A DNA stretch of 64,000 nt from assembly GCF_030268885.1 (NCBI RefSeq), contig NZ_BSSA01000014.1:124001-188000 (forward strand), in the 5' to 3' direction. This stretch comes from Kitasatospora phosalacinea. GTDB lineage: Bacteria; Actinomycetota; Actinomycetes; Streptomycetales; Streptomycetaceae. The translations under genes and the position numbers were made by a program. Shown one piece after another: positions 16,849 to 25,618 of the stretch; positions within the stretch are counted from its first letter, which is position 1; every line of letters begins with the position of its first letter. The notes beneath the pieces were generated by a model. The model worked only from the letters and a program-made list of their open reading frames with translations. It was not told where the DNA came from and made no database searches.

Positions 16849-17873
16849 ACATGGGTAGGCCGAAGTCGACGCGGGTCACCGTCCGGGAGATCGCGGCCGC
16901 CGCCGGGGTCTCCCCCGCGACCGTCTCCCGCGTCCTGACCGGGCAGGCCGCCGTCGCCGAGGAGACCAGGGCCGCCGTCCGCACCGCGATGGAACGGCTC
17001 GGCTCCCCCGAGCCCGCCGCCCCCCGGCGCACCGCCCGGCCGGGCGCGGTGTTCGTCCGCTGCCCCTACCTGCTCACCGACTACTTCGGCACCATCGTCA
17101 CCGCCGTCGCCGAAGCGCTCGACCGGCACGGCCGGGAACTGATCCTCAGCGCGGGCAGCTCCGCCCAGCACAACGGGGCGCTCGCCGGACTCCCCCGCCG
17201 CCGCGACCTCGCCGGAGCACTGCTCGTCCTCCCCGTCGAGGACGGCGCGGAACTGGAGCAACTGCGCCGCCAGGACTTCCCGTTCGTCGTCATCGACCCC
17301 CGCACCCCCGTCCCCCGCGACATCGCCGCCGTCTCCGCCTCCCACTTCACCGGCGCCCGCAACCTCACCGCCCACCTGGTCGCCCTCGGCCACCGCCGGA
17401 TCGGCTTCATCAACGGCCCCGACGACTGGCTCGCCTCCACCTCCCGCTTCGCCGGCCACACCGCGGCCCTCGCCGAGGCCGGCGTCCTCATCCCCCCGGA
17501 ACTCGTCACCAGCATCGAACCCACCAGCGACTGGGGCCACACCGCCGCCGGCCGCCTCCTCGACCTCCCCGACCGCCCCACCGCCCTCGTCGCCTTCAAC
17601 GACAAGGCCGCCATCGGCGCCCTCCGCGCCGCCCACGACCGCGCCCTCCGCGTCCCCGCCGACCTCTCCGTCGTCGGCTTCGACGACGACTACCTCAGCC
17701 GCACCTCCGTCCCCACCCTCACCACCGTCCGCCAACCCCTCGAAGAACTCGGCGGCCTCGCCGTCAGCCTCCTCCTCCGCCTCCTGGAGGGCACCGCCGT
17801 CGAGGCCCTGCACGTGGAACTCGCCACCGAACTCATCGTCCGCGACTCCACCGGCCCGGTACCGCACAGGTGA
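16842..17873 (+). CDS. LacI-family transcriptional regulator
   Basis: A 343-residue repressor with an N-terminal LacI helix-turn-helix (TVREIAAAAGVSPATVSRVL, about 12-31) and a periplasmic-binding-protein-like sensor domain, seen in HRRIGFINGPDDW and LSVVGFDDDYL. It most likely senses a sugar released by the divergent GH30 enzymes. The start may be ATG 16842 or ATG 16851; neither has a good ribosome site, and repeated GAAAC operators overlap them, which suggests autoregulation. The last 70 bases of this gene are duplicated 869 bases downstream. Confidence 0.9.
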   Translation: MKHMGRPKSTRVTVREIAAAAGVSPATVSRVLTGQAAVAEETRAAVRTAMERLGSPEPAAPRRTARPGAVFVRCPYLLTDYFGTIVTAVAEALDRHGRELILSAGSSAQHNGALAGLPRRRDLAGALLVLPVEDGAELEQLRRQDFPFVVIDPRTPVPRDIAAVSASHFTGARNLTAHLVALGHRRIGFINGPDDWLASTSRFAGHTAALAEAGVLIPPELVTSIEPTSDWGHTAAGRLLDLPDRPTALVAFNDKAAIGALRAAHDRALRVPADLSVVGFDDDYLSRTSVPTLTTVRQPLEELGGLAVSLLLRLLEGTAVEALHVELATELIVRDSTGPVPHR

Positions 17874-17890
17874 GAACGCCCTGCGGGCGG
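17802..17890 (+). repeat. Direct repeat, copy 1 (3' end of lacI gene)
   Basis: 89 bases covering the last codons of the LacI gene, its stop and 17 bases beyond recur at 18671-18759 with only three differences (17804, 17854 and 17856). This copy completes the intact regulator. Confidence 0.95.
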
Positions 17891-17987
17891 CGGACCTCGG
17901 AGGGGACGACCTGACGCTCCCACCGACGGGATCACGATTCGATCCCGGCAGCCACCGCGCTCCGTCCGAACTGGAATGCTCGCGGCC

Positions 17988-18530
17988 ATGACCGACCAGA
18001 CCGTCGCCACGCCCCCGCCACCCACAGATCGACCAGCGGCCTCCCCGCTGCTCACCACAGCCCAGCGACGACCGGCACGGACGCTGTCCGTGCCGGTCTG
18101 GCTCGTTGCCGGCCTGACGGGCTTCGCGGCCGGCGCAGCAACGGTCGGCCTCGCCTGGGGACTGTCCTCCAGCGGTTCCTCCGCTCCTGCCGCCGCTTCG
18201 GCGAACACCGGGACGTTCACCCTCGTCGGATCGATGACGCTGACCAGCGGAGCTGTCGACACCAAGACCGGCTGCGCTGGATCGGGCGGCTACAACGACA
18301 TCCGTACAGGTGCCGGGGTCACGGTGTACGACGAGAGCGGCAAGGTACTAGCCATCGGCGCCCTGGGTCCGGGTGTGACGCAAGGCGTGGACGGCTGTGC
18401 GTTCACGGTGAACGTGACCAAGGTCCCCAGGGGTCCGAAGTTCTATCAGGTCGAGATCAGCCACCGGGGGAAGATCAATCTGTCCAGCAGTGATGCGGAA
18501 GCCGGCCTGTTCGGAGCCACACTGGGCTGA
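17988..18530 (+). CDS. Membrane-anchored or secreted protein of unknown function
   Basis: A 180-residue protein with one hydrophobic segment (VWLVAGLTGFAAGAATVGLAW, about 36-56) after a proline-rich cytoplasmic start, then an extracellular domain. The domain holds GTFTLVGSMTL, two cysteines (GCAGSGGYND and GCAFTV) that could pair, and KFYQVEISHRG. I do not recognise a named family. Codon use is less G+C-extreme than its neighbours (for example a CTA leucine codon). The gene sits between two copies of the LacI 3' end, so it appears to have arrived with the intervening segment. ATG 17976 is an alternative start. Confidence 0.7.
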   Translation: MTDQTVATPPPPTDRPAASPLLTTAQRRPARTLSVPVWLVAGLTGFAAGAATVGLAWGLSSSGSSAPAAASANTGTFTLVGSMTLTSGAVDTKTGCAGSGGYNDIRTGAGVTVYDESGKVLAIGALGPGVTQGVDGCAFTVNVTKVPRGPKFYQVEISHRGKINLSSSDAEAGLFGATLG

Positions 18531-18670
18531 CCCCCTCCAGGATGGGCGGCCCTACCGGGCAGACTGATCCGATTGTCTGACCAGCGTCTCTCGGCAGCAG
18601 GATGTTGGTGTCCCGAAGACCCCGTTCACGCGAAGGCCTACGAGTCTCCCTGCGCTGTCGGCAGGAGACC

Positions 18671-18759
18671 GAAGCCCTGCACGTGGAACTCGCCACCGAA
18701 CTCATCGTCCGCGACTCCACCGACTCGGTACCGCACAGGTGAGAACGCCCTGCGGGCGG
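18671..18759 (+). repeat. Direct repeat, copy 2 (orphan lacI 3' end)
   Basis: Second copy of the 89-base LacI 3' end, 86 of 89 positions matching 17802-17890. It has no upstream coding context here and is a remnant of duplication or integration. Confidence 0.95.
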
Positions 18760-18811
18760 TGCGCCCGCCCGCCCCGGGCGCACCGGGGTCGGGATGTCCC
18801 ATACTGGCCGG

Positions 18812-19612
18812 ATGGACGCACAGACCGAGCCGTTCCGTGCCGTTCCCGCCGAGGTGCGGCCCTACCTGGCGGAGCTGGTGGGCCGCACGCACGCGGTGTG
18901 CGGCCCCCGGCTGGCCGGGGTGGTCGCGGTCGGTTCCCTCGCGCTCGGCGACTACCGGCACGGCCGCAGTGACGTGGACGTCACGGTCCTGGTGGAGGGC
19001 CCGCCCCCGGCCGCCGTCCTGCGGGAGCTGGCCGCCGCCCTCGACCACCGGCGGCTGCCGTGCCCGGCGGCGGGGCTGGAACTGGTCGTCTACCCGGCGG
19101 AGTTCGCCCGCGTCCCGTCCGGGGAGGCGGGCTACCTGCTGGACCTCAACACCGGTGCCCAGCTGCCGGGCCGGACCGCCTTCGACCCGGCCGGGGCACC
19201 GTCGTTCTGGTACGTCATCGACCGCTCCGTGGCCCACCAGAGCGGGATCGCGCTGTACGGCCCGCCCGCACCGGAGGTGATCGCGGCGCCCGGCCCGGCG
19301 GAGCTGTACCCGGCGATCCGGGCCTCGGTGCGCGAGCACGACGACGGCGAGGGGCACCTCGCCGACAACCGGGTCCTCAACGGCTGCCGCTCCGTGGCCT
19401 ACTGCCGCACCGGGCGCTGGTCCGCCAAGCGCGACGCGGCCCGGCAGGTCGCCGCCGCGGAGGAGGAGTTCCGTCCGCTGGTCGAGGCCGCGGTCCGCAG
19501 CTTCGAACGCCCCCGCGCCGCCGCACTGCCCCTGCCCGGTCCGCAGGTCCGGTCGTTCCTCGCCTGGGTGCGGGCCCGCGTCGACGAGAGCGCCGCGGCG
19601 GTCGGCGCCTGA
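18812..19612 (+). CDS. Aminoglycoside-adenylyltransferase-like nucleotidyltransferase
   Basis: A 266-residue protein with the nucleotidyltransferase motif GSLALGDYRHGRSDVDVTVLV at about 40-60, giving the G-S and paired aspartates that bind Mg-nucleotide. A C-terminal helical region (NRVLNGCRSVAYCRTGRW, then SAKRDAA) matches the layout of ANT(3'')-type proteins. It could adenylylate an aminoglycoside or another small hydroxylated molecule; resistance is not demonstrated by sequence. ATG 18812 is preceded at six bases by CATACT, a -10-like element that would give a leaderless message. ATG 18794 is the alternative. It converges on the helicase gene. Confidence 0.75.
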   Translation: MDAQTEPFRAVPAEVRPYLAELVGRTHAVCGPRLAGVVAVGSLALGDYRHGRSDVDVTVLVEGPPPAAVLRELAAALDHRRLPCPAAGLELVVYPAEFARVPSGEAGYLLDLNTGAQLPGRTAFDPAGAPSFWYVIDRSVAHQSGIALYGPPAPEVIAAPGPAELYPAIRASVREHDDGEGHLADNRVLNGCRSVAYCRTGRWSAKRDAARQVAAAEEEFRPLVEAAVRSFERPRAAALPLPGPQVRSFLAWVRARVDESAAAVGA

Positions 19613-19632
19613 CGGAACGGGACACCGGGCCC

Positions 19633-19673
19633 GACCGCCCCGGGAGCGGGAAGCGGCCGGGCCCGGGGCGGTC
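19633..19673. terminator. Bidirectional terminator between convergent genes
   Basis: Perfect 12-base inverted repeat GACCGCCCCGGG (19633-19644) and CCCGGGGCGGTC (19662-19673) around a 17-base loop. It fills the gap between the nucleotidyltransferase stop and the helicase stop. Confidence 0.75.
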
Positions 19674-22532
19674 TCACCCCACCGACGAGTACGCGATGAT
19701 GCCGCGCCGCATCCCGTCCACCGCCTTGCGGGCGGTCTTGCGCAGCTCCGCGTTGTCGCCCGCCGCGTCCTGGATCTGGCCGAGGACGTCGATGAGCTGC
19801 TTCGTCCAGCGGACGAAGTCGCCCGCGGGCATGTCGGCGTCGCGCAGGACGGCGTCGAGGTCGTGGCCGAGGGCCCAGCGGTAGGCGGTCCAGGCGAAGC
19901 CGAGGTCGGGTTCGCGCTGGCCGACGCCCTCGGCGGTGGAGATCTTGTGCTGCTCCTCCAGGTCGTCGAGCCTGCCCCAGATCCGGACCATCTTCCCGAG
20001 GGCGTCCTTGGCGCCGCCCTCGGGGACGCGCGGGGCGACCGCGTCGTCGGCCTGCCGGGCCTCGTAGACCAACGCCGAGGCGCAGGCCGCGAGTTCGGCT
20101 GCGGCGAGGCCGTTCCAGACGCCCTCGCGGATGCACTCGGAGGCGAGCAGGTCGAGTTCGCCGTAGAGCCGGGCGAGGCGCTTGCCGTCGCCGGTGACGG
20201 TGTCGCCCTGGAGGTAGCCGAGGTCGGTGAGCAGGCCGCAGACCCGGTCGAAGGTGCGGGCGATGGTGTGGGTGCGCGAGCGCATCCGGCGTTCGAGGAG
20301 CTCGGTGTCGCGGTGCAGGCGGTGGTAGCGCTCGGACCAGCGGGCGTGGTCCTCGCGCTCGTCGCAGCCGTGGCAGGGGTGCTGGCGCAGGGCGGTGCGC
20401 AGGCGGCTGATCTCGGGGTCGTCGGCGGCGGCGGCGCGGCCCTTGCGGAAGCGCTCGGGTTCGAGGTGGCCGGCCTTGGTGCGCAGCGCGGAGGCGAGGT
20501 CGCGGCGGGACTGCGGGCTGCGCGGGTTGAAGGACTTGGGGATGCGCATCCGGTCCATCGCGGCGACGGGGTGCGGGAAGTCGATCATCGCGAGGCGCTT
20601 GACCTGGCGCTCGGCGGTGAGCACCACGGGGCGCGGCCCGTCCTGGAAGTCGGGGTGCCGGGGGCCGCCGCGGCCGTGCCCGTTGCGGCTGACCGGGGGC
20701 AGGCCGGGGTCGAGGACGAGGGCGAGGCCCGCGAACTTGCCGGTCGGGACGTGGATGATGTCGCCGGGCCTGAGCTGCTCGATGGCCTCGATGGCGGCGG
20801 CCCGGCGCTGGGTGGAGCCCTCGCGGGCGAGTTCGTTCTCGCGGTCCTTGAGTTCGCGGCGCAGCCGCATGTACTCGTCGAAGTCGCCGAGGTGGCAGGT
20901 CATCGACTCGCGGTAGCCCTCCAGGCCCTCCTCGTTGCGCTGCACCTGCCGGGCGATGCCGACGACCGAGCGGTCGGCCTGGAACTGCGCGAAGGAGGTC
21001 TCCAGCAGTTCGCGGGAGCGGTGCCGCCCGAACTGGCCGACCAGGTTGACGGCCATGTTGTACGAGGGGCGGAAGGAGGACTTGAGCGGGTAGGTGCGGG
21101 TGCCGGCCAGGCCGGCCAGCGCCTCGGGGTCGAGCCCGCGCTGCCACAGGACGACGGCGTGGCCCTCGACGTCGATGCCGCGGCGCCCGGCCCGGCCGGT
21201 GAGCTGGGTGTACTCGCCGGGGGTGATGTCGGCGTGGGTCTCGCCGTTCCACTTGACGAGCTTCTCCATGACGACCGAGCGGGCGGGCATGTTGATGCCG
21301 AGGGCGAGCGTCTCGGTGGCGAAGACCGCCTTGACCAGGCCCTGGACGAACAGCTCCTCGACGACCTCCTTGAACCGGGGCAGCATCCCGGCGTGGTGGG
21401 CGGCGATGCCGCGCTCCAGGCCGTCCAGCCACTCGTAGTAGCCGAGGACGTGCAGGTCCTCGTCGGGGATGTCGCGGCAGCGCTCCTCGACGAACTGGCG
21501 GACCTTGAGGCGGTCGGCGTCCCGGTTCAGGCGCAGGCCGGAGTTGAGGCACTGCTGCACGGCGGCCTCGCAGCCGGCCCGGCTGAAGATGAAGGTGATG
21601 GCGGGGAGCAGGCCCTCGGCGTCGAGCCGGTCGATGACGTCGACCCGGCCCGGCGTCCAGACCCGGCCGGGGCGGCCGGTGGGCATCGAGCGGCCCCGGC
21701 CGCGGGCGAACCGGTCGCGGCCGCGGTCGGCCTCGGAGCGGGCGAGGCGGACGAGTTCGGGGTTGACGGCCTTGGCGGGGTTCTTCAGGTTGCCCTTGGG
21801 GCGGCCGTCCCGGTCGGGGCTGGCGAACAGGTCGTACATCCGGTTGCCGGCCATCACGTGCTGCCAGAGCGGGACGGGGCGGTGCTCGGAGACGATCACC
21901 TCGGTGCCGCCGCGGACGGTGTCCAGCCAGTCGCCGAACTCCTCGGCGTTGGAGACGGTCGCGGAGAGCGACACCAGCGTCACCGACTCGGGGAGGTGGA
22001 TGATGACCTCCTCCCAGACGGCGCCGCGGAAGCGGTCGGCGAGGTAGTGCACCTCGTCCATCACCACGTAGCCGAGGCCGTCGAGGGCGCTGGAGCCCGC
22101 GTACAGCATGTTGCGCAGGACCTCGGTGGTCATCACGACGACCGGCGCGTCCCCGTTGACGGAGTTGTCGCCGGTCAGCAGGCCGACCTTGGCCTGGCCG
22201 TAGCGCTTGACCAGGTCGCCGTACTTCTGGTTCGACAGCGCCTTGATCGGCGTGGTGTAGAAGCACTTGCGGCCGCCGGCCAGCGCCAGGTGGACGGCGA
22301 ACTCGCCGACGATGGTCTTGCCGGAGCCGGTCGGCGCGGCGACCAGGACGCCCTTGCCGTCCTCCAGCGTCCGGCAGGCGCGGACCTGGAAGTCGTCGAG
22401 CGGGAAGTCGTACAACTGCTGGAAGCCGTGGAAGGCGGTGGCCTGCTCCCTGGCGCGCTCGCGCGAGGCGGCGTACCGCTCGGCGGGGCTGAGCTGCTCT
22501 TCGGGCATGGGGCTGGTAGGCACTGGCGTCAC
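19674..22532 (-). CDS. helY: Ski2/HelY-like DEVH-box RNA helicase
   Basis: A 952-residue superfamily 2 helicase. Motif I APTGSGKT is at 66-73, motif II DEVH at 159-162, motif III SLSATVSN is visible, and QLTGRAGRRGID is motif VI. A long middle region and a C-terminal DSHCT-like helical part (from about 780) match HelY/Mtr4-type proteins, thought to unwind structured RNA during processing or decay. The GTG at 22532 has GGAAG upstream. ATG 22508 gives a start (MPEEQLSPAERYA) closer to known homologues and is equally possible. The length agrees with actinobacterial HelY. Confidence 0.92.
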   Translation of the reverse strand: MTPVPTSPMPEEQLSPAERYAASRERAREQATAFHGFQQLYDFPLDDFQVRACRTLEDGKGVLVAAPTGSGKTIVGEFAVHLALAGGRKCFYTTPIKALSNQKYGDLVKRYGQAKVGLLTGDNSVNGDAPVVVMTTEVLRNMLYAGSSALDGLGYVVMDEVHYLADRFRGAVWEEVIIHLPESVTLVSLSATVSNAEEFGDWLDTVRGGTEVIVSEHRPVPLWQHVMAGNRMYDLFASPDRDGRPKGNLKNPAKAVNPELVRLARSEADRGRDRFARGRGRSMPTGRPGRVWTPGRVDVIDRLDAEGLLPAITFIFSRAGCEAAVQQCLNSGLRLNRDADRLKVRQFVEERCRDIPDEDLHVLGYYEWLDGLERGIAAHHAGMLPRFKEVVEELFVQGLVKAVFATETLALGINMPARSVVMEKLVKWNGETHADITPGEYTQLTGRAGRRGIDVEGHAVVLWQRGLDPEALAGLAGTRTYPLKSSFRPSYNMAVNLVGQFGRHRSRELLETSFAQFQADRSVVGIARQVQRNEEGLEGYRESMTCHLGDFDEYMRLRRELKDRENELAREGSTQRRAAAIEAIEQLRPGDIIHVPTGKFAGLALVLDPGLPPVSRNGHGRGGPRHPDFQDGPRPVVLTAERQVKRLAMIDFPHPVAAMDRMRIPKSFNPRSPQSRRDLASALRTKAGHLEPERFRKGRAAAADDPEISRLRTALRQHPCHGCDEREDHARWSERYHRLHRDTELLERRMRSRTHTIARTFDRVCGLLTDLGYLQGDTVTGDGKRLARLYGELDLLASECIREGVWNGLAAAELAACASALVYEARQADDAVAPRVPEGGAKDALGKMVRIWGRLDDLEEQHKISTAEGVGQREPDLGFAWTAYRWALGHDLDAVLRDADMPAGDFVRWTKQLIDVLGQIQDAAGDNAELRKTARKAVDGMRRGIIAYSSVG

Positions 22533-22973
22533 CTGTTCTTCCCGTGGGTGTGGCTGGACGAGAACGCAGACGGCGACGCCTGCGGCTGCGGGGCCGTGGC
22601 CTGGGGTGGCGACGGGGCGCAGCGGGTGCGTGGGGTGTGGTGATCGAGCATCTCAGCCTGAGATTACCCGTCCGGAGTGACATCAACATCAGACTTTTCC
22701 GGCAGTTTCGCAGGTGGCATGCCCGGCTCAGGGCGGGTCGGCCCGGCGGCGCCCGCGCGCTCCGGGCCGCTTTCCCGTCCGGCGGCTGCCGAAATCGCGT
22801 ACGCGTGAACTGTTCACATCCCGAATTGCAAATGTCTTCATGTGGTCGGCGAACCGAGGCAGATCAGTCGCGGTCGGATCAGAAGCGAAAGATTCCGGTC
22901 AACACTCGGCCGCAGTGCGATCCCGTTCCTACAGTCGTGCCGAACCGATCACAGCCACGACAGGAGACAGGCG
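22533..22973. other. 441-base intergenic region before the roadblock gene
   Basis: No coding frame was supported. It holds the promoters of the helicase (left) and the roadblock gene (right). An adjoining pair of palindromes lies at 22796-22817, and AT-richer sequence at 22815-22845 (GAATTGCAAATG) could be promoter DNA. No RNA gene or riboswitch fold was recognised. Confidence 0.6.
22796..22817. promoter_or_regulatory. Two abutting palindromes, candidate operator
   Basis: CGCGTACGCG at 22796-22805 is a perfect palindrome and shares its last G with GTGAACTGTTCAC at 22805-22817, a perfect 13-base inverted repeat. It lies about 155 bases before the roadblock start. The nearby ArsR-type regulator is a candidate binder, but nothing proves it. 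Confidence 0.55.
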
Positions 22974-23348
22974 ATGGCGAACCTCGAAACCTCGCTCAAG
23001 GAAGCCATGACCATCGAAGGAGCCATCGGGGTCGCCCTGGTGGACTACGGCAGCGGCATGGCGCTCGGCACCCTCGGGGACGGCGGCGAGATCGACCTGA
23101 ACGTCGCCGCGGCCGCCAACACGGACCTCGTCCGTGCCAAGATGCGGGCGATGGAAATGCTCAATCTCCACGACGACGGCATCGAGGACATCCTGGTCAC
23201 CCTGACCAACCAGTACCACCTGATCCGGCCGCTCACCACGTCCAGCGGGCGCGGCCTGTTCCTGTACCTCGCGCTCAACCGCACCCGGTCCAACCTGGCG
23301 ATGGCCCGGCACCAGTTGAAGCGGATCGAGTCGACGCTGGAGGTCTGA
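22974..23348 (+). CDS. Roadblock/LC7-domain protein
   Basis: A 124-residue single-domain roadblock protein. The family normally forms dimers that bind or regulate small Ras-like GTPases or polarity factors. GVALVDYGSGMALGT and RPLTTSSGRGLFLYLALNR are the core strands, and the end ARHQLKRIE is helical. ATG 22974 has AGGAGA upstream. It is paralogous to the protein at 36050-36424 (same length, about two-thirds identical by eye) and more distantly to 34017-34400. It is followed 44 bases later by an ArsR-type regulator, so the two may be co-transcribed. No GTPase gene lies nearby. Confidence 0.88.
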   Translation: MANLETSLKEAMTIEGAIGVALVDYGSGMALGTLGDGGEIDLNVAAAANTDLVRAKMRAMEMLNLHDDGIEDILVTLTNQYHLIRPLTTSSGRGLFLYLALNRTRSNLAMARHQLKRIESTLEV

Positions 23349-23392
23349 GCGCGGGACGGCGGCCCGCGTGCCGCCGGAAAAGGGGAGGAAGC

Positions 23393-23722
23393 ATGCCCGT
23401 ACCGCTGTACCAGGCCAAGGCCGAGTTCTTCCGGATGCTCGGCCACCCGGTGCGAATCCGGGTGCTCGAACTGCTCCAGGCCGGACCGACCCCGGTGCGC
23501 GACCTGCTGCCCGAGTTCGACATCGAGCCGTCGAGCCTCTCGCAGCAGCTCGCCATCCTGCGCCGCTCCGGCCTGGTGACCGCGACCCGCGAGGGGTCGA
23601 CGGTGGTGTACGCCCTGGCCGGCGCGGACGTCGCCGAGCTGCTCCGGACGGCCCGGCGGATACTCACCGAACTGCTCGCCGACCAGGGCATGCTGCTGGA
23701 GGAGCTCCGCGCCGCCCGCTGA
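23393..23722 (+). CDS. ArsR-family winged-helix regulator
   Basis: A 109-residue DNA-binding protein with the ArsR winged helix (FRMLGHPVRIRVLELL, then SSLSQQLAILRRSGLV as recognition region, and TREGSTVVYAL as wing). There is no cysteine pair of the classic metal-sensing type, so it may respond to another signal or to its roadblock neighbour. GGGAGGA precedes the ATG. It converges on the phosphatase fusion gene. Confidence 0.85.
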   Translation: MPVPLYQAKAEFFRMLGHPVRIRVLELLQAGPTPVRDLLPEFDIEPSSLSQQLAILRRSGLVTATREGSTVVYALAGADVAELLRTARRILTELLADQGMLLEELRAAR

Positions 23723-23791
23723 ACGCGGTCAGCGGCCGGCAGTCAGCGGGCGGCGGCCAGCGGTCAGCAGGCGGCGGCCAGGGACCAGCGA

Positions 23792-25618
23792 TCAGGGCAG
23801 CTTCTGCTCGGCCCAGATGACCTTGCCGTCCTCGGTGTACCGGGTGCCCCAGCGCTGGGCGATCTGCCCGACCAGGAACAGCCCGCGCCCGCCCTCGTCG
23901 GTGGCGGCGGCGAGCCGGACCCGGGGGGAGGTGCTGCTGGAGTCCGCGACCTGGCAGATCAGGGTCCGCCCGTACAGCAGGCGCACCCGGACCGGGGCGG
24001 CCCCGTAGCGGATGGCGTTGGTGACCAGCTCGCTGAGGATCAGCTCGGTGCCGGTCTCCAGCTCCTCCAGGCCCCAGCGGCGCAGCTGGTCGGTGGCCGC
24101 TGCACGGACGGCGGCGACGGCCGCGGGGTCGGAGGGGACGTCCCACTCGGTGGTCCGGTCCGCGGGCACCGCCCGGGTGCGCGCGACGAGCAGGGCCACG
24201 TCGTCGGCCGAGTCGGTGGGGAGCATCGCCTCCAGGACGGCCCGGCAGGTCTGCTCGGGGGTGCGCCCCGGGTGGGCGAGGGCCGCCCGGAGCCGGTCCA
24301 GGCCGACGTCGATGTCCTCGGTGCGGGACTCCACCAACCCGTCGGTGTAGAGGACCAGTTGGCTCCCCTCGGGGATGTCGAGCTCCACGGTGGTGAAGGG
24401 CAGTCCGCGCAGGCCGAGCGGCGGACCGGCCGGGGTGTCGGGGATGTCGACCGTGCCGTCGGGGCGGACCAGGACGAGCGGGAGGTGTCCGGCCCGGGCG
24501 AGCTGGCAGCGGCGGGAGACCGGGTCGTAGATCGCGTAGAGGCAGGTCGCGCCGATGATCGCGCCCTCCCGGCCGCCCGCCGTCTCCTCCTCGTCGATCT
24601 GGGCGACGACCGCGTCGAGGTGGGTGAGCAGTTCGTCGGGCGGCAGGTCGAGCATCGCGAAGTTCCGTACGGCGGTGCGCAGTCGGCCCATGGTGGCGGC
24701 GGCGTGCAGGCCGTGGCCGACCACGTCGCCGACGACCAGGGCGACCCGGGCGCCGGAGAGCGGGATGACGTCGTACCAGTCGCCGCCGACCCCGGCGTGC
24801 GCGGGCAGGTAGCGGTGGGCGGCCTCGACGGCCTCGTGCTCGGGCAGGTCGCGGGGCAGCAGGCTGCGCTGGAGGGTGACGGCGAGCGGGTGGCCGCCGC
24901 TGATGGCGGCGGCGAGCTGTTCCTGGCTGGTGTACCGGGCTTCGAACAGGCCGTTGTTGCGGCCCAGCCGGAGGACGGCGATGCGGTCGGCGACGGCCTG
25001 GACGTCGTCCAGGTTGTGGCTGACCACGATCACGGCGCGGCCCTCGTCCCGCAGGCGGCGGATCAGGCCGAGCACCCGGACGGTCTGCTCCACGGTGAGC
25101 GCGGCGGCCGGCTCGTCGAGGAGCACCAGGTCGGGTTCGGTGAGCACGGCCCGGGCGATGGAGACCGACTGCCGCTGGTCCATGGTGAACGTCCCCACCG
25201 GGGTCCGGACGCTGGGGAGGTGGATGGAGAGCCGTTCCAGCAGGGCACAGGAACGTTTCTCCATTTCGATCTCGCGGAGCACCCCGAACCGGCGCAGCTC
25301 CCGGCCGAGGTACAGGTTGGCCACGGTGTCCAGCCGGTCGACGAGCGACTGGTCCTGGTAGACGGTGGCGATGCCGAGCCGCTGGGCGTCGGCGGGTCGG
25401 CGCAGGAGGACCGGGCGGCCCTGCCACTCGACGCGCCCCGCGTCCGCCGGCGCGACCGCGGAGACCGCCTTGACCAGGGTGCTCTTGCCCGCCCCGCTGT
25501 CGCCGACCAGGCCGAGCACCTGGCCGCGCTCCACCTGGAGGTCGACCGCGTCGAGGGCCTTGACCACGCCGTAGTGCTTGGTGATCCCGCGCAGGGACAG
25601 CAGCGGCACCCGGGGCAC
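23792..25618 (-). CDS. ABC-ATPase/PP2C phosphatase/HATPase fusion, signalling protein
   Basis: A 608-residue cytoplasmic fusion. Residues 5-245 form a sugar-importer type ABC ATPase (Walker A GDSGAGKST, Q-loop YQDQ, Walker B LVLLDEP at 164-170, switch VVSHN). The ABC signature reads FTMDQRQS where the family has SGGQRQ. Residues 255-465 form an RsbU/SpoIIE-like PP2C phosphatase with metal aspartates in GGDWYD, VVGDVVGHG and DDVALL. Residues 475-600 form a GHKL ATPase like RsbW (ELILSELVTNAIRYG, GGRGLFLVGQ). The GTG at 25618 has GGAGG seven bases upstream. It probably controls an anti-sigma/anti-anti-sigma switch, with the ABC domain acting as a nucleotide sensor. No sugar permease or sigma factor is adjacent. 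Confidence 0.88.
   Translation of the reverse strand: MPRVPLLSLRGITKHYGVVKALDAVDLQVERGQVLGLVGDSGAGKSTLVKAVSAVAPADAGRVEWQGRPVLLRRPADAQRLGIATVYQDQSLVDRLDTVANLYLGRELRRFGVLREIEMEKRSCALLERLSIHLPSVRTPVGTFTMDQRQSVSIARAVLTEPDLVLLDEPAAALTVEQTVRVLGLIRRLRDEGRAVIVVSHNLDDVQAVADRIAVLRLGRNNGLFEARYTSQEQLAAAISGGHPLAVTLQRSLLPRDLPEHEAVEAAHRYLPAHAGVGGDWYDVIPLSGARVALVVGDVVGHGLHAAATMGRLRTAVRNFAMLDLPPDELLTHLDAVVAQIDEEETAGGREGAIIGATCLYAIYDPVSRRCQLARAGHLPLVLVRPDGTVDIPDTPAGPPLGLRGLPFTTVELDIPEGSQLVLYTDGLVESRTEDIDVGLDRLRAALAHPGRTPEQTCRAVLEAMLPTDSADDVALLVARTRAVPADRTTEWDVPSDPAAVAAVRAAATDQLRRWGLEELETGTELILSELVTNAIRYGAAPVRVRLLYGRTLICQVADSSSTSPRVRLAAATDEGGRGLFLVGQIAQRWGTRYTEDGKVIWAEQKLP

Noticed and set aside
16647..17867. 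Long antisense frame over the LacI gene
   Set aside because: Gly/Glu/Val-rich shadow; the LacI protein on the plus strand has full family motifs.
18531..18670. Possible tRNA or attachment site in the insert flanking the lacI repeat
   Set aside because: No cloverleaf or CCA end could be built, and no integrase gene is present.
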